A DNA stretch of 64,000 nt from Citrobacter sp. FP75 (GCF_018342065.1 NZ_JAFDOE010000010.1:45310-109309); one strand, 5' to 3'; positions 25,908 through 36,801 are shown, numbered from the stretch's first letter. Notes: a model not told the origin generated them from the letters alone. A program made the numbers and translations.

Positions 25908-27365
25908 TTACTTCGCCGGAATAGACTTCAGCAGTTCAGTCAGAAGCCGCCAGTAATGACCAACGCTTTCGATATGAACCTGCTCATCCGGGGAGTGCGG
26001 ACCAGTGATAGTTGGCCCGATGGAAACCATGTCCATCTCCGGATACGGCTTCTTAAACAGGCCACATTCCAGACCGGCGTGGATAATCTGAATGTTCGGC
26101 GTCTTGTTGAACAGACGCTGATAGGTTTCGCGAACCAAGTGCATCACCGGAGAGTTCGCATCCGGCTGCCAGCCAGGATACGCGCCTTTGGCTTCCGTTT
26201 TGGCACCCGCCAGCTTACCCAGAGAATCCAGCATGCTCACGACATAGTCTTTACCGCTGTCGATCAGCGAGCGAACCAGGCAGTGAATCTGCACGTTGTC
26301 GTCAGTCATGGTGACAACGCCGACGTTCAGTGAGGTTTCCACCACGCCTTTGGCCACGTCGGAATTGCGGATCACGCCGTTTGGCGTAGCGTTCAGCAGG
26401 CGAACAAAAGTATCGCGAGACTGCGCGGTCAACGCGGCTTTGTCGTTAGTTACTGCATCCAGCAGCAGCGCCAGATTCTTCTCTTTTGCTGCCAGCTCGT
26501 TTTTCAGGATTTCCTGGTAAGTGCTGACCAGCGCTTTTAGCGCATCGACTTTGTCTGCGGCAACGGCAAGGGTAGCGAAGGCTTCACGCGGGATTGCGTT
26601 ACGCAGCGTACCGCCGTTGAAGTCAACCAGGCGTAGATCCAGCTCTTCAGCGTGTCCTGCCAGGAAACGCACCAGCAGCTTGTTGGCATTGCCGAGGCCG
26701 ACGTGGATTTCACCGCCAGAGTGACCGCCTTTCAGACCTTTTAAGGTCAGCTTAAAGCTCTGGAAGCCAGCAGGAACTGCTTCACGCTCGAGCTTCAGGT
26801 TCGAGGTAAAGTCGATGCCCCCCGCGCAACCCATGTAGATCTCACCTTCTTCTTCAGAGTCGGTGTTGATCAGAATGTCCGCCTGCAGCCAGTTAGCCTG
26901 CAGACCAAACGCACCGTCCATGCCTGCTTCTTCGGTCATGGTCAGCAGCACTTCCAGCGGGCCGTGAACCACGCTGTCATCAGCCAGAACGGCCAGCGCA
27001 GAGGCCATACCGATGCCGTTATCCGCACCCAACGTGGTGCCACGGGCTTTCACCCACTCGCCGTCAATATAAGGCTGGATAGGATCTTTGGTGAAGTCGT
27101 GTACGGTATCATTGTTTTTTTGTGGCACCATATCCAGGTGCGCCTGCAGAACAACCGGCTTGCGATTTTCCATTCCTGCGGTAGCGGGTTTGCGAATCAG
27201 GATATTACCAACCTGATCGCGCTCGACGTGGAAACCTTTCTCCTGGGCCCAGCTCAGAATGTGTTCAGCGAGTTGCTCTTCATGGTAAGACGGATGAGGA
27301 ATAGAACAGATTTTGGCAAAAATATCCCACAGCGGTTGCGGGGATAATTGAGACAGTTCAGACAC
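25908..27365 (-). CDS. pepD: Aminoacyl-histidine dipeptidase (peptidase D)
   Basis: 485 residues, identical in length to E. coli PepD, a cytoplasmic Zn-dependent dipeptidase (M20C family) that splits carnosine and other Xaa-His dipeptides. Metal-binding segments are visible: LQAHLDMVPQ (about 77-86), GADNGIG (about 116-122), TEEAGMDG and HAGLECG. The start is the GTG at 27365 with AAGGAG 7 nt upstream; the frame remains open far upstream to 27950, but that part is not coding. The gene is convergent with prfH. Confidence 0.96.
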   Translation of the reverse strand: MSELSQLSPQPLWDIFAKICSIPHPSYHEEQLAEHILSWAQEKGFHVERDQVGNILIRKPATAGMENRKPVVLQAHLDMVPQKNNDTVHDFTKDPIQPYIDGEWVKARGTTLGADNGIGMASALAVLADDSVVHGPLEVLLTMTEEAGMDGAFGLQANWLQADILINTDSEEEGEIYMGCAGGIDFTSNLKLEREAVPAGFQSFKLTLKGLKGGHSGGEIHVGLGNANKLLVRFLAGHAEELDLRLVDFNGGTLRNAIPREAFATLAVAADKVDALKALVSTYQEILKNELAAKEKNLALLLDAVTNDKAALTAQSRDTFVRLLNATPNGVIRNSDVAKGVVETSLNVGVVTMTDDNVQIHCLVRSLIDSGKDYVVSMLDSLGKLAGAKTEAKGAYPGWQPDANSPVMHLVRETYQRLFNKTPNIQIIHAGLECGLFKKPYPEMDMVSIGPTITGPHSPDEQVHIESVGHYWRLLTELLKSIPAK

Positions 27366-27626
27366 GTTGAGTCTCCTTGGCGATGTCCTGTAAAACTTAC
27401 TTACAGTCCACGAGGTTAGCAGAATTAAAAACACCACAAGCCTGGCTTGCGCGATGCGATCGAGAATACCACTTTCTCTGCTCACGGCTAGCAAAAAGCA
27501 TGCAAAAAGAGGCGCGGATTCCGCGAAACACTGGTTTTTAGCGCGCCAGATCTCTATAATCTCGCGCAACCTATTTCCCCCTCGAACACTTTTTAAGCCG
27601 TAGATAAACAGGCTGGGACACTTCAC

Positions 27627-28085
27627 ATGAGCGAAAAATACGTCGTCACCTGGGACATGTTGCAGATCCATGCACGTAAACTGGCGAGCCGCCTGATGCC
27701 TTCTGAACAATGGAAAGGCATTATTGCCGTTAGCCGTGGTGGTCTGGTGCCGGGAGCACTGCTGGCGCGTGAATTGGGTATTCGTCATGTCGATACCGTA
27801 TGCATCTCCAGCTACGATCACGACAATCAGCGCGAACTGACCGTGCTGAAGCGTGCCGAAGGTGACGGTGAAGGTTTCATCGTCATCGATGATCTGGTTG
27901 ACACCGGTGGTACCGCGGTTGCGATTCGCGAAATGTACCCTAAAGCGCATTTCGTCACCATCTTTGCTAAGCCGGCAGGTCGCCCGCTGGTGAATGATTA
28001 TGTGGTTGATATTCCTCAGGATACCTGGATTGAGCAGCCGTGGGATATGGGCGTCGTGTTCGTTCCACCGATCTCTGGTCGTTAA
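27627..28085 (+). CDS. gpt: Xanthine-guanine phosphoribosyltransferase
   Basis: 152 residues, the E. coli Gpt length. The phosphoribosyltransferase signature [19 protein letters not shown] is at about residues 84-102. Gpt salvages guanine, xanthine and, more weakly, hypoxanthine with PRPP. The 261-bp gap with pepD must hold both divergent promoters. A hairpin with a T-run lies just after the stop. Confidence 0.98.
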   Translation: MSEKYVVTWDMLQIHARKLASRLMPSEQWKGIIAVSRGGLVPGALLARELGIRHVDTVCISSYDHDNQRELTVLKRAEGDGEGFIVIDDLVDTGGTAVAIREMYPKAHFVTIFAKPAGRPLVNDYVVDIPQDTWIEQPWDMGVVFVPPISGR

Positions 28086-28098
28086 TCTAAAAAGTTTT

Positions 28099-28129
28099 CA
28101 ACGCCTGGCTATGCCGGGCGTTGTTCTTT
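28099..28129 (+). terminator. Terminator of gpt
   Basis: CAACGCC and GGCGTTG, extended by an internal CTGG.CCGG pairing, form a stem followed by TTCTTTTT, a typical Rho-independent terminator. Confidence 0.88.
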
Positions 28130-28184
28130 TTGTGCTGTGTCAGGTTACACTATGCCTTAGTGAGTACTCATGGAGGCCGTAATC

Positions 28185-29429
28185 ATGTCACAGGCTAACC
28201 TCAGCGAAGTCCTGTTTAAACCCCGCTTCAAACATCCTGAAACCTCAACTCTGGTTCGTCGATTTAATCACGGCGCGCAGCCGTCTGTGCAATCTGCCCT
28301 GGATGGCAAAACAATCCCGCACTGGTATCGCATGGTGAATCGCCTGATGTGGATCTGGCGCGGCATCGATCCGCGCGAAATCCTTGAGGTGCAAGCGCGT
28401 ATCGTGATGAGCGAAGCCGAGCGCACGGACAAAGAACTCTACGACACGGTCATTGGCTATCGTGGCGGCAACTGGATCTACGAGTGGGCGAAGCAGGCAA
28501 TGGACTGGCAGCAGAAAGCCACTGTGGAACAGGACCCGCAAATTAGCGGACGCCACTGGCTGCATGCCTCTACGCTGTACAACATTGCTGCGTATCCGCA
28601 TCTGAAAGGCGACGAATTAGCTGAACAGGCGCAGGCCCTGGCGAATCGCGCGTATGAAGAGGCGGCTCAACGCTTGCCTGGCACTCTGCGCGAGATGGAG
28701 TTTCCTGTTGCTGGCGGCTCGCCGATTACTGGCTTCCTGCATATGCCAAAAGGCGACGGCCCGTTCCCGACGGTGCTCATGTGCGGTGGTCTGGATTCCA
28801 TGCAAACGGACTACTACACCTTGTATGAGCGCTATTTTGCTCCGCGCGGTATTGCCATGTTGACGCTGGATATGCCTTCGGTTGGGTTCTCGTCAAAATG
28901 GAAACTGACCCAGGATTCCAGCCTGCTGCATCAGCACGTATTAAAAGCGCTGCCTAACATTCCCTGGGTCGATCACACCCGCGTGGCGGCATTTGGTTTT
29001 CGCTTTGGCGCTAACGTGGCGGTACGGCTGGCGTACCTGGAATCTTCGCGTCTGAAAGCGGTTGCGTGTTTGGGACCGGTGGTGCATGCGCTGCTCAGCG
29101 ACCCACAGCGTCAGGCAAGCGTCCCGGAGATGTACCTCGATGTGCTGGCCAGTCGTCTGGGCATGCACGACGCCTCCGACGACGCTTTGCGCGTCGAACT
29201 CAATCGTTATTCATTAAAAGTACAAGGCCTGCTGGGCCGACGTTGTCCAACGCCGATGCTGTCAGGATTCTGGAAAAACGATCCGTTTAGCCCGGAAGAA
29301 GAGTCCCGCTTAATCACCTCGTCATCTTCTGACGGTAAGCTTTTGGAGATCCCGTTTAACCCGGTGTATCACAATTTTGATAAAGCGCTGCAAGAAATAA
29401 CCGGATGGATCAGTCATAGATTGTGTTAA
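28185..29429 (+). CDS. frsA: Fermentation-respiration switch protein FrsA
   Basis: 414 residues beginning [21 protein letters not shown], as in E. coli FrsA. The C-terminal half is an alpha/beta-hydrolase-like fold ([36 protein letters not shown]). FrsA binds unphosphorylated EIIA-Glc of the sugar phosphotransferase system and affects the balance of fermentation and respiration. GGAGG 8 nt before the ATG at 28185 decides the start over one at 28170. It is read separately from gpt. Confidence 0.96.
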   Translation: MSQANLSEVLFKPRFKHPETSTLVRRFNHGAQPSVQSALDGKTIPHWYRMVNRLMWIWRGIDPREILEVQARIVMSEAERTDKELYDTVIGYRGGNWIYEWAKQAMDWQQKATVEQDPQISGRHWLHASTLYNIAAYPHLKGDELAEQAQALANRAYEEAAQRLPGTLREMEFPVAGGSPITGFLHMPKGDGPFPTVLMCGGLDSMQTDYYTLYERYFAPRGIAMLTLDMPSVGFSSKWKLTQDSSLLHQHVLKALPNIPWVDHTRVAAFGFRFGANVAVRLAYLESSRLKAVACLGPVVHALLSDPQRQASVPEMYLDVLASRLGMHDASDDALRVELNRYSLKVQGLLGRRCPTPMLSGFWKNDPFSPEEESRLITSSSSDGKLLEIPFNPVYHNFDKALQEITGWISHRLC

Positions 29430-29486
29430 TAGATTGCTAAATTTTATTGATTTGGTAAAACAGTTGCTTCACCTAAGGAGATCGCA

Positions 29487-29888
29487 ATGACGTTACCGAG
29501 TGGACACCCGAGAAGCAGATTGATCAAGAAATTTACCGCGCTTGGCCCTTACATCCGGGAAGGGCAGTGCGAAGATAATCGATTTTTTTTCGATTGTCTG
29601 GCTGTTTGCGTCAACGTGAAACCCGTTCCGGAGAAACGTGAATTCTGGGGCTGGTGGATGGAGTTAGAAGCACAGGAAAAACGCTTCACGTACAGCTACC
29701 AGTTTGGTTTGTTTGATCAAGACGGCAACTGGACTGCCGTGCCCATCAAAGAGACTGAAGTGGTAGATCGACTGGAGTACACCCTACGTGAGTTTCATGA
29801 AAAATTACGAGGGTTGCTAACGTCGCTCAATCTGGCGCTGGAGCCTGCGGACAACTTTAAGGATCAGCCGGTTAAATTAACGGCATAG
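29487..29888 (+). CDS. crl: Sigma-S assembly factor Crl
   Basis: 133 residues, the normal Crl length, with conserved [28 protein letters not shown] at about residues 16-45 and WGWWMELE near 53. Crl binds sigma-S and promotes its assembly with core RNA polymerase, and supports curli expression. AAGGAG lies 7 nt before the ATG. It is convergent with phoE across a shared hairpin. Confidence 0.97.
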   Translation: MTLPSGHPRSRLIKKFTALGPYIREGQCEDNRFFFDCLAVCVNVKPVPEKREFWGWWMELEAQEKRFTYSYQFGLFDQDGNWTAVPIKETEVVDRLEYTLREFHEKLRGLLTSLNLALEPADNFKDQPVKLTA

Positions 29889-29900
29889 TGAACAGCAAAA

Positions 29901-29936
29901 TGCCGGATGGCGGCGCAACCCCATCCGGCATTTTTT
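29901..29936. terminator. Bidirectional terminator (REP type) of crl and phoE
   Basis: TGCCGGATGG and CCATCCGGCA form a 10-bp stem with a 10-nt loop. It is flanked by A residues on the left and TTTTTT on the right, so it can terminate crl and, on the other strand, phoE. Confidence 0.88.
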
Positions 29937-29944
29937 ACGTTACA

Positions 29945-31000
29945 TCAGAACTGATAGGTCATGCCCACAGCAACGATATCATCATTGTTGATGGCCAGCT
30001 TATTATCGCTATCGAGCTGGTTGATTTTATAATCAACAAACGCCGACATATTCTTGTTGAAATAATAGGTCGCGCCAACGTCGATATAATTCACCAGATC
30101 TTCATTGCCGATACCTTCAATATCTTTACCTTTTGACAGCACATACCCCAGGGACGGACGCAGACCAAAGTCAAACTGGTACTGAACTACCGCTTCGAAG
30201 TTCTGTGTTTTATTGGCAAAACCACCGGAAACCGGCGTCATATTGCGTGTTTCAGAATAGAACGTTGCAATATAAATATCGTTGGCATCATATTTTAAAC
30301 CCGTCGCCCAGGCTTCGGCTTTATCACCCGTACCGCGAACTTGCAGATTCTGTTGGTTGGTGCGATCGGAGTTGGTATAGGCGCCGCTGATGGCGAAATC
30401 GCTGCCGCCAAAATCATAGGTTACAGATGTACCAAAACCATCACCGTTCTGTTTTTTCACATCGCGATCCTGGTTTTTACCTTGATATTGCAAGGTGAGA
30501 TCCAGTCCGTCGACGACGCCGAAGAAGTCGGTGTTACGATATGTCGCCAGACCGCTCGCGCGTTTGGTCATGAAGTTATCGGTCTGCGCGGAAGAGTCAC
30601 CGCCGAACTCCGGGAACATATCGGTCCACGCTTCCACATCGTACAGCGCACCCAGGTTACGACCGTAGTCGAAGGAGCCGAGGTTTTTTAATTTCAGGCC
30701 CGCGAAGGCCAGACGTGTTTTTTGCTGGTTGGAATCGCTTTCGGCTTTATTACCGGCGAACTCGGCTTCCCAACGGCCATAACCCGTCAGTTCATCGTTA
30801 ATTTGCGTTTCGCCTTTAAAACCTAAACGGATATAGCTCTGGTCGCCGTCTTTGCTGTCGTAATCCGTCATGTAATGCATGGCTTTAACTTTGCCATACA
30901 AGTCCAGTTTATTACTGTTCTTGTTATACACTTCCGCTGCCTGTACGGATGCCGATGCAACAATCCCCATCACCACTAATGCCAGAGTGCTCTTTTTCAT
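29945..31000 (-). CDS. phoE: Phosphoporin PhoE
   Basis: 351 residues. [22 protein letters not shown] is the signal peptide, and the mature chain starts [16 protein letters not shown]. It ends with the aromatic YQF of trimeric porins, and PEFGGD lies in the constriction loop. PhoE is an anion-preferring porin made under phosphate starvation. The ATG at 31000 has AGGA 6 nt upstream; an ATG two codons earlier is less well placed. A Pho-box-like pair of repeats is upstream. Confidence 0.96.
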   Translation of the reverse strand: MKKSTLALVVMGIVASASVQAAEVYNKNSNKLDLYGKVKAMHYMTDYDSKDGDQSYIRLGFKGETQINDELTGYGRWEAEFAGNKAESDSNQQKTRLAFAGLKLKNLGSFDYGRNLGALYDVEAWTDMFPEFGGDSSAQTDNFMTKRASGLATYRNTDFFGVVDGLDLTLQYQGKNQDRDVKKQNGDGFGTSVTYDFGGSDFAISGAYTNSDRTNQQNLQVRGTGDKAEAWATGLKYDANDIYIATFYSETRNMTPVSGGFANKTQNFEAVVQYQFDFGLRPSLGYVLSKGKDIEGIGNEDLVNYIDVGATYYFNKNMSAFVDYKINQLDSDNKLAINNDDIVAVGMTYQF

Positions 31001-31083
31001 TTTCATTCCTGATTAAAAGTACGCGCGAATATTTACTGGGTGTGATCCCCGTTAAAAGACAGGAGGGTTTTTAACGTCTGGCA

Positions 31084-31101
31084 ATGAACGTTTTATGACA
31101 A
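31084..31101 (-). promoter_or_regulatory. Pho box upstream of phoE
   Basis: On the minus strand TTGTCAT and CGTTCAT are separated by AAAA. The PhoB consensus is two CTGTCAT-like 7-mers with a 4-bp AT spacer; these match 6 of 7 and 5 of 7. The site is about 84 bp before the phoE start. Confidence 0.65.
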
Positions 31102-31289
31102 AGTAAGAATATTTTTAAAAAAAGATGTTTATTTGTTTCTGTAATAAAAGCATCAAAATTTGCCGCTACGCTTGCTGATCCTGCGCAATAAAATTCCATG
31201 CTTTGTGCGCTGGCTGTTGGCAACCGGGGCCAGTCCTGCTAAAACGTTCGTTTGATATCATTTTCCCCAATCTTGAATGGCAGAGAATC

Positions 31290-32393
31290 ATGAGTGACAG
31301 CCAGACGCTGGTGGTAAAACTTGGCACCAGTGTGCTAACGGGCGGATCGCGCCGCCTGAACCGCGCCCACATCGTAGAACTGGTCCGCCAGTGCGCACAG
31401 CTACATGCCGCAGGGCATCGTATTGTTATTGTTACCTCGGGCGCGATTGCCGCCGGACGTGAGCATCTTGGTTACCCTGAACTCCCGGCAACCATCGCCT
31501 CAAAACAGCTGCTGGCTGCGGTAGGGCAGAGCCGACTGATTCAACTGTGGGAGCAACTGTTCTCCATTTACGGTATTCATGTCGGGCAGATGCTGCTGAC
31601 GCGTGCGGATATGGAAGACAGGGAGCGTTTCCTCAACGCCCGCGATACCCTGCGTGCGCTGCTGGATAACAACATCGTTCCTGTCATCAATGAGAACGAC
31701 GCGGTGGCGACCGCCGAAATTAAAGTCGGTGATAACGACAACCTGTCGGCGCTGGCGGCAATTCTTGCCGGGGCTGACAAGCTGCTGCTGCTTACCGATC
31801 AACAGGGCCTGTTCACAGCCGACCCACGCACCAATCCGCAGGCTGAGCTGATTAAAGACGTCTACGGGATTGATGATGCGCTGCGTTCTATCGCCGGAGA
31901 CAGCGTTTCTGGTCTGGGAACCGGCGGTATGGGGACGAAATTACAAGCCGCCGATGTGGCCTGTCGTGCCGGTATCGACACCATTATTGCCGCAGGCAGC
32001 AAGCCTGGCGTGATTGGCGATGTGATGGAAGGTGTGTCCGTGGGGACGCGTTTTCATGCACAGGCTTCTCCGCTGGAGAACCGAAAACGCTGGATCTTCG
32101 GCGCACCGCCAGCCGGGGAAATTACCGTCGATGAAGGCGCAACCGCCGCTATCCTGGAGCGCGGCAGTTCGTTGCTGCCAAAGGGCATTAAAAGCGTGAC
32201 AGGCAACTTCTCTCGTGGTGAAGTGATCCGTATCTGCAATCTTGAAGGGCGTGATATTGCCCACGGCGTGACCCGCTATAACAGCGACGCGCTACGCCGT
32301 ATTGCCGGACACCACTCTCAACAGATTGACGCGATCCTCGGCTATGAATATGGCCCGGTTGCCGTCCATCGCGATGACATGATCACTCGTTAA
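31290..32393 (+). CDS. proB: Glutamate 5-kinase
   Basis: 367 residues, as in E. coli. The amino acid kinase domain ([53 protein letters not shown]) is followed by a PUA domain from about residue 280. It phosphorylates glutamate, the first and proline-inhibited step of proline synthesis, and works with ProA. The ATG at 31290 matches the known start; the frame extends upstream to 31203 without support. Confidence 0.97.
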   Translation: MSDSQTLVVKLGTSVLTGGSRRLNRAHIVELVRQCAQLHAAGHRIVIVTSGAIAAGREHLGYPELPATIASKQLLAAVGQSRLIQLWEQLFSIYGIHVGQMLLTRADMEDRERFLNARDTLRALLDNNIVPVINENDAVATAEIKVGDNDNLSALAAILAGADKLLLLTDQQGLFTADPRTNPQAELIKDVYGIDDALRSIAGDSVSGLGTGGMGTKLQAADVACRAGIDTIIAAGSKPGVIGDVMEGVSVGTRFHAQASPLENRKRWIFGAPPAGEITVDEGATAAILERGSSLLPKGIKSVTGNFSRGEVIRICNLEGRDIAHGVTRYNSDALRRIAGHHSQQIDAILGYEYGPVAVHRDDMITR

Positions 32394-32404
32394 GGAGCAG
32401 GCAT

Positions 32405-33658
32405 ATGCTGGAGCAAATGGGCATTGCTGCCAAAGCAGCGTCATATAAGCTGGCGCTACTCTCCAGCCGCGAAAAAAATCGCGTGCTGGAAAAAATAGCC
32501 GACGAACTGGAAGCGCAAACGGAAAGCATTCTCCACGCTAACGCACAAGACGTTGATCAGGCGCGGGAAAACGGTCTGAGTGAAGCGATGCTTGACCGTC
32601 TGGCGCTGACCCCGGCGCGTCTGAAAGCCATCGCCGACGACGTACGTCAGGTGTGTAATCTTGCTGACCCGGTGGGGCAGGTAATTGACGGTGGTCTGCT
32701 GGATAGCGGCCTGCGTCTGGAGCGTCGTCGCGTCCCGCTGGGCGTGATTGGCGTGATATATGAAGCGCGTCCTAACGTCACCGTTGATGTCGCCTCCCTG
32801 TGCCTGAAAACCGGCAATGCGGCGATCCTGCGCGGTGGGAAAGAGACGTACCGGACGAATGCGGCAACAGTGGCGGTGATCCAGCAGGCGCTGGAAGCTT
32901 GCGGTTTACCGGCTGCTGCCGTGCAGTCGATAGATAACCCGGATCGCGCGCTGGTTGCTGAAATGCTGCGCATGGATAAGTACATCGATATGCTGATCCC
33001 TCGCGGCGGTGCGGGCCTGCACAAGCTGTGCCGTGAACAGTCGACCATCCCGGTCATCACTGGCGGCATTGGCGTATGTCATATCTATGTTGATGATACC
33101 GCTGAGCCAGGCCCGGCATTGAAGATTATCGTTAACGCCAAAACCCAGCGTCCAAGTACCTGTAACACCGTAGAAACCCTGCTGGTGCATCAGGATATTG
33201 CTGCGCGTTTTCTGCCGGCGCTGAGCCAGCAAATGGCGCAAAGCGGCGTCACGCTGCATGCAGACGCGACGGCGCTGGCCACATTGCAGGCAGGGCCTGC
33301 TAACGTGGTCGCGGTGAAAGCCGAAGAGTATGACGACGAGTTTCTGTCGCTGGATCTGAACGTGAAAATCGTGACTGACCTGGACGATGCCATCGCCCAT
33401 ATCCGCGAACATGGCACTCAGCATTCCGACGCGATCCTGACGCGCACGCTGCGTAACGCCGATCGCTTCGTGAATGAGGTGGACTCTTCAGCCGTGTACG
33501 TTAATGCTTCTACTCGTTTTACCGACGGCGGTCAGTTTGGACTGGGTGCGGAAGTGGCAGTGAGTACACAAAAACTGCACGCACGTGGCCCAATGGGACT
33601 GGAAGCACTGACCACATACAAGTGGGTAGGCTTCGGTGACGACACGATTCGTGCGTAA
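32405..33658 (+). CDS. proA: Gamma-glutamyl phosphate reductase
   Basis: 417 residues, an aldehyde dehydrogenase-fold enzyme. [13 protein letters not shown] (about 240-252) contains the catalytic cysteine, and the segments ending [23 protein letters not shown] are conserved in ProA. It reduces gamma-glutamyl phosphate to glutamate semialdehyde with NADPH. It lies 11 bp after proB with AAGGAG upstream, so the two form an operon. Confidence 0.98.
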   Translation: MLEQMGIAAKAASYKLALLSSREKNRVLEKIADELEAQTESILHANAQDVDQARENGLSEAMLDRLALTPARLKAIADDVRQVCNLADPVGQVIDGGLLDSGLRLERRRVPLGVIGVIYEARPNVTVDVASLCLKTGNAAILRGGKETYRTNAATVAVIQQALEACGLPAAAVQSIDNPDRALVAEMLRMDKYIDMLIPRGGAGLHKLCREQSTIPVITGGIGVCHIYVDDTAEPGPALKIIVNAKTQRPSTCNTVETLLVHQDIAARFLPALSQQMAQSGVTLHADATALATLQAGPANVVAVKAEEYDDEFLSLDLNVKIVTDLDDAIAHIREHGTQHSDAILTRTLRNADRFVNEVDSSAVYVNASTRFTDGGQFGLGAEVAVSTQKLHARGPMGLEALTTYKWVGFGDDTIRA

Positions 33659-33662
33659 TTGA

Positions 33663-33721
33663 AACCGGGTGATGCAAAAATAGGCGTTTGATTCGCAAGG
33701 CCATTGACGCATCGCCCGGTT
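33663..33721 (+). terminator. Long-loop inverted repeat after proA
   Basis: AACCGGGTGATGC (33663-33675) and GCATCGCCCGGTT (33709-33721) can pair over 13 bp with one G-U, enclosing 33 nt. It is followed by AGTTTTAACC. It probably ends or stabilises the proBA mRNA just before thrW. Confidence 0.6.
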
Positions 33722-33771
33722 AGTTTTAACCTTCTACCCCGTGTTCACAATCGTGGGCATGTTCTTTCAGT

Positions 33772-33847
33772 GCCGATATAGCTCAGTTGGTAGAGCAGCG
33801 CATTCGTAATGCGAAGGTCGTAGGTTCGACTCCTATTATCGGCACCA
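33772..33847 (+). tRNA. thrW: tRNA-Thr (anticodon CGU)
   Basis: A 76-nt cloverleaf with encoded CCA. The acceptor arms are GCCGATA and TATCGGC, the D arm holds GCTCAGTTGGTAGAGC, the anticodon CGT is at 33805-33807 within CGCATTCGTAATGCG, and the T arm has GGTTCGACTCC. Its place after proA matches E. coli thrW, a common phage and island integration site. No integrase follows here. Confidence 0.97.
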
Positions 33848-33966
33848 TTTCAAACTCTTCCCAAGTCTACCGAACTCAACTAAAAGCCCGTACCTTGTGG
33901 CTTCAGGTCGTTTTACTACATTTCCAGTGTTAAGCAGGCTCAGCCAACCCCACGCTCCCCTCTGGT

Positions 33967-34503
33967 TTATGACTCAGGGTGTCCGTCGATAGCGGCTTTC
34001 AGGTCACGGTACTCTTCGCAGTTGGTGCCGCAGAGGTTTTTAATGGTGGCCAGTTCCGCTTTTGCCAGATCGGGGCGGCCTTTAACCATCCATGCCTCAC
34101 CGAGGTATTCGCGTACTTTGGCATAGTGCGGATCAAGAGCAATCGATCGTTGATAATAGCTAATTCCTTCATCCGTACGACCCAGTTTACGTGTGGCATA
34201 ACCCCGATAGTTCCAGGCCTCACGCGTGTTGGGTTGCTGTAAGGTATCAAGTAAATTGATAGCGTCCTGATAGTGACCGGTTTTCGCCAGGTGATACGCA
34301 TACTGCGTTTTATCCTGATCGTCGATCATACTGCTTTTTTCTGGCAAACAGTTTTTGGTTTTGTTGTCATAAACCTGACCCTTCGGGCATGTTGGCGTCG
34401 TGGTATCGTCATTTCCCATGGCGTTTACTGAGGCCGAATAGAGCAGCCCGCTTGAGACCAGACAAATCAGCGGCAGAAATTTCGTAGCGAATTGCATTCT
34501 CAT
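33967..34503 (-). CDS. Exported TPR-repeat protein
   Basis: About 178 residues from the ATG at 34503, which has AGGA 7 nt upstream; the frame is open to 34542. Residues 1-28 look like a signal peptide ending SVNA. Two Cys in CPKGQVYDNKTKNC follow, then about three tetratricopeptide-like units (AYHLAKTGHYQDAINLLDTL, AWNYRGYATRKLGRTDEGIS, AKVREYLGEAWMVKGRPDLA). It is probably periplasmic and a protein-protein scaffold. I know similar hypothetical TPR proteins but no function. It is the first gene right of thrW. Confidence 0.8.
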   Translation of the reverse strand: MRMQFATKFLPLICLVSSGLLYSASVNAMGNDDTTTPTCPKGQVYDNKTKNCLPEKSSMIDDQDKTQYAYHLAKTGHYQDAINLLDTLQQPNTREAWNYRGYATRKLGRTDEGISYYQRSIALDPHYAKVREYLGEAWMVKGRPDLAKAELATIKNLCGTNCEEYRDLKAAIDGHPES

Positions 34504-34665
34504 GATCCAGTCCTGTAAGTGTGTGAAGGGTGACTCCGACATGCTGTAAACAGCACATGCTTATATTCATTATTGATGTCAATAAATTGACCTGCCGTTT
34601 ATTTTTATAGTGGTTCACTGAATTGGGTTATGGGACGTGGTGAGCTGACTCTGGCAGAAACTTCG

Positions 34666-35778
34666 CTAGCGAGGCTGCTGCTGCGTTGCGCAGTGAATAC
34701 CGCCGCCGCCTGCCGCGATACCATCGATATTCAGTTGAATAATTTCACGTTCAGCAAACAGCTCCTGCAAAATAGCGCGGGTATTGCGGTCGGTTCGCTT
34801 ATCACCAAACTCCGGCGCAATAACGGCTCCGTTGCAGACATAGAAATTGATATAGCCGGCGGCGAAATCATCACCCGCATAAGTCTGGCGGATGGTGGAA
34901 GGCCCTTCCAGCGTAACGACCTTCAACCGTCGACCCTTTGCGTCCGTTGCGGCGCGTAAGATCTCGAGATGACGCCGGGTGATGGGATAATCAAAGGACG
35001 ACGGATCCAGCTCAAGACCGGCCACCACCGTACCCGGATGTGTGAATCTTGCATAAAAATCCGTGTGCCCATCGGTAATATCTTTTCCGGCAATGCCGGG
35101 TAGCCAGATGATTTTTTCCAGCCCCAGCAGACGCTTCAGTTCAGCCTCACACTCTGCTTTACTCACACCGGGGTTACGGTTCGGGTTGAGAACGCAGCTC
35201 TCGGTAATAATCGCCGTACCTTCGCCGTCCACTTCGATACCACCGCCTTCCAGAGTGAGCGACGAGCGGATAAATTCAGCCTTAACGTCATCAGTGACGA
35301 ACTCTGCCACCTCAGCGTCGCGCTCATGTTCCTGTTTATCGCCCCAGCCGTTGAAATTAAACCCGACGCCGCCGAGCGTACCGTGGGCGTTTTTTACAAA
35401 CACTGGCCCCGTGTCACGGATCCACAGGTCGTCAATTGGGTGAACCAGCAGATTAACCGACGGCCCGCACAGGCGCGCGGCGACGTCGCGGTCCTCTTCG
35501 CGTACCAGCATATTCACCGGTTCAAACGTGGCGATGGTTTTGGCGATCAGGCCCAGATTTCTCTGTACCACCGACAGCAGATGAGGTTCCCAGATTTCCG
35601 CACTGGCGCCAAACGCCATCCAGGTCGCCGCATGGGGCGCGCCTTCATCTGGCATCTGCCAGCGCCAGGTCTCTGTTGCGCTCGCGAGCTTGCTGAAGGT
35701 GCAGCCCATCATACTGGCGAGCAACATACTCGTTGAAGTGACCAGACTCTGCCTGACGAACGAACGTCTTGTTATCAT
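34666..35778 (-). CDS. Exported agmatine deiminase-family protein
   Basis: 370 residues of the peptidyl-arginine/agmatine deiminase family. The N-terminus MITRRSFVRQ with a hydrophobic stretch ending MMGC is a twin-arginine signal and possibly a lipobox. The body has DLWIRDTGPVF, LEGGGIEVDGEGT, ITDGHTDFYARF and, near the end, GGGGIHCATQQQP with the catalytic Cys. Agmatine deiminase turns agmatine into N-carbamoylputrescine and ammonia. Usual AguA enzymes are cytoplasmic, so secretion of a folded enzyme is unusual. No aguB-like partner is nearby. Confidence 0.88.
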   Translation of the reverse strand: MITRRSFVRQSLVTSTSMLLASMMGCTFSKLASATETWRWQMPDEGAPHAATWMAFGASAEIWEPHLLSVVQRNLGLIAKTIATFEPVNMLVREEDRDVAARLCGPSVNLLVHPIDDLWIRDTGPVFVKNAHGTLGGVGFNFNGWGDKQEHERDAEVAEFVTDDVKAEFIRSSLTLEGGGIEVDGEGTAIITESCVLNPNRNPGVSKAECEAELKRLLGLEKIIWLPGIAGKDITDGHTDFYARFTHPGTVVAGLELDPSSFDYPITRRHLEILRAATDAKGRRLKVVTLEGPSTIRQTYAGDDFAAGYINFYVCNGAVIAPEFGDKRTDRNTRAILQELFAEREIIQLNIDGIAAGGGGIHCATQQQPR

Positions 35779-36180
35779 GGGAAAACCTTTTGTGTCTATT
35801 CACCTGATTCACGCTGAACAGAATAATAATAGATGATAAATAATAGACAGCATTTATTTATTAGATAATAAATAATTTATGCGTCGAGAAAGTTCAGGTG
35901 AAATATATCATGAGACTGATGATCTGCAATTCATTTACCATTGATTAATGAGTAAAACTGGCCAGTATTAAAACTTCTCAACTATATATTTATGTATAAA
36001 TTATATTTATTAGCCGTGTATTGCCTTGCCGCTTAAGCTGAGAGCGCCCTTCTGGCGCGTCTCTACGCAGATTGTGATCTGACCGATTGTTCTGCGCTAT
36101 TTATTAATGACGTGTGGCCCGTGGACTATAGTAAAGAGGGCCGTTATTTCTGAACTTAATAACAATGGGCGGGGATGTTA
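35779..36180. other. Intergenic region, about 400 bp
   Basis: AT-rich DNA between divergent genes, with promoters expected for both. An imperfect hairpin near 36040-36063 (GAGAGCGCC / GGCGCGTCTC) could be a terminator remnant. No coding sequence is visible. Confidence 0.6.
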
Positions 36181-36744
36181 ATGAAGAAAATACTGATGCT
36201 GGTTGGAGATTATGTCGAAGATTATGAAACGATGGTGCCTTTTCAGGCGCTGAAAATGTTAGGCCACCGCGTTGACGCCGTCTGCCCGGATAAAAGCGAG
36301 GGAGACTATGTGCAAACCGCCATTCATGATTTTGACGGGGCGCAGACGTACAGTGAAAAACCCGGCCATCGTTTTACCTTGAATGCGAATTTTGCTGATG
36401 CGCGAGCTGCCGATTATGACGCGCTACTGATCCCCGGTGGACGGGCCCCGGAGTATCTACGGCTGAACCCGGATGTGATTCAACTGGTACAGGACTTCAA
36501 CTCGGCGGGTAAACCTATCGCCGCCGTCTGTCATGGCCCACAGCTGTTAGCAGCGGCGGGAGTGTTAGAAAATCGTACCTGTAGCGCCTATCCGGCCTGT
36601 GCGCCTGAAATTCGCCTGAGCGGTGGGCATTACGCGGACATTGGCATTGACCAGGCCCACGTTGATGGCAATTTGGTAACAGCGCCAGCATGGCCAGCGC
36701 ATCCTGAATGGCTGGCCAAATTTGTTGACGTGTTAATGAAGTAA
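36181..36744 (+). CDS. DJ-1/PfpI family protein
   Basis: 187 residues. [23 protein letters not shown] at the start, [14 protein letters not shown], and the nucleophile elbow [14 protein letters not shown] with a Cys at about residue 118 are family markers. Members include glyoxalases, chaperone-like deglycases and putative proteases; the substrate here is unknown. The ATG at 36181 is better spaced from GGGG than the ATG at 36175. It appears to be monocistronic. Confidence 0.88.
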   Translation: MKKILMLVGDYVEDYETMVPFQALKMLGHRVDAVCPDKSEGDYVQTAIHDFDGAQTYSEKPGHRFTLNANFADARAADYDALLIPGGRAPEYLRLNPDVIQLVQDFNSAGKPIAAVCHGPQLLAAAGVLENRTCSAYPACAPEIRLSGGHYADIGIDQAHVDGNLVTAPAWPAHPEWLAKFVDVLMK

Positions 36745-36801
36745 CTGCCTGCTAAGTCTGCACGTCGGTATACCCTGTTCGGCTATACCGACGGTATTGT
36801 T

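Noticed and set aside
27366..27950. Open frame extending pepD by 195 codons upstream
   Set aside because: It runs into the divergent gpt promoter and the gpt gene itself, has no coding character, and pepD has a good GTG start with AAGGAG at 27365.
29888..30136. Plus-strand ORF over the crl/phoE junction
   Set aside because: It starts at the crl stop, reads through the terminator hairpin and then lies antisense to phoE.
33848..33966. Possible attachment-site remnant right of thrW
   Set aside because: I could not find a second copy of the thrW 3' end or any integrase fragment in the window.
35040..35740. Plus-strand ORFs opposite the deiminase gene
   Set aside because: They are antisense shadows of the deiminase, whose motifs are intact on the minus strand.
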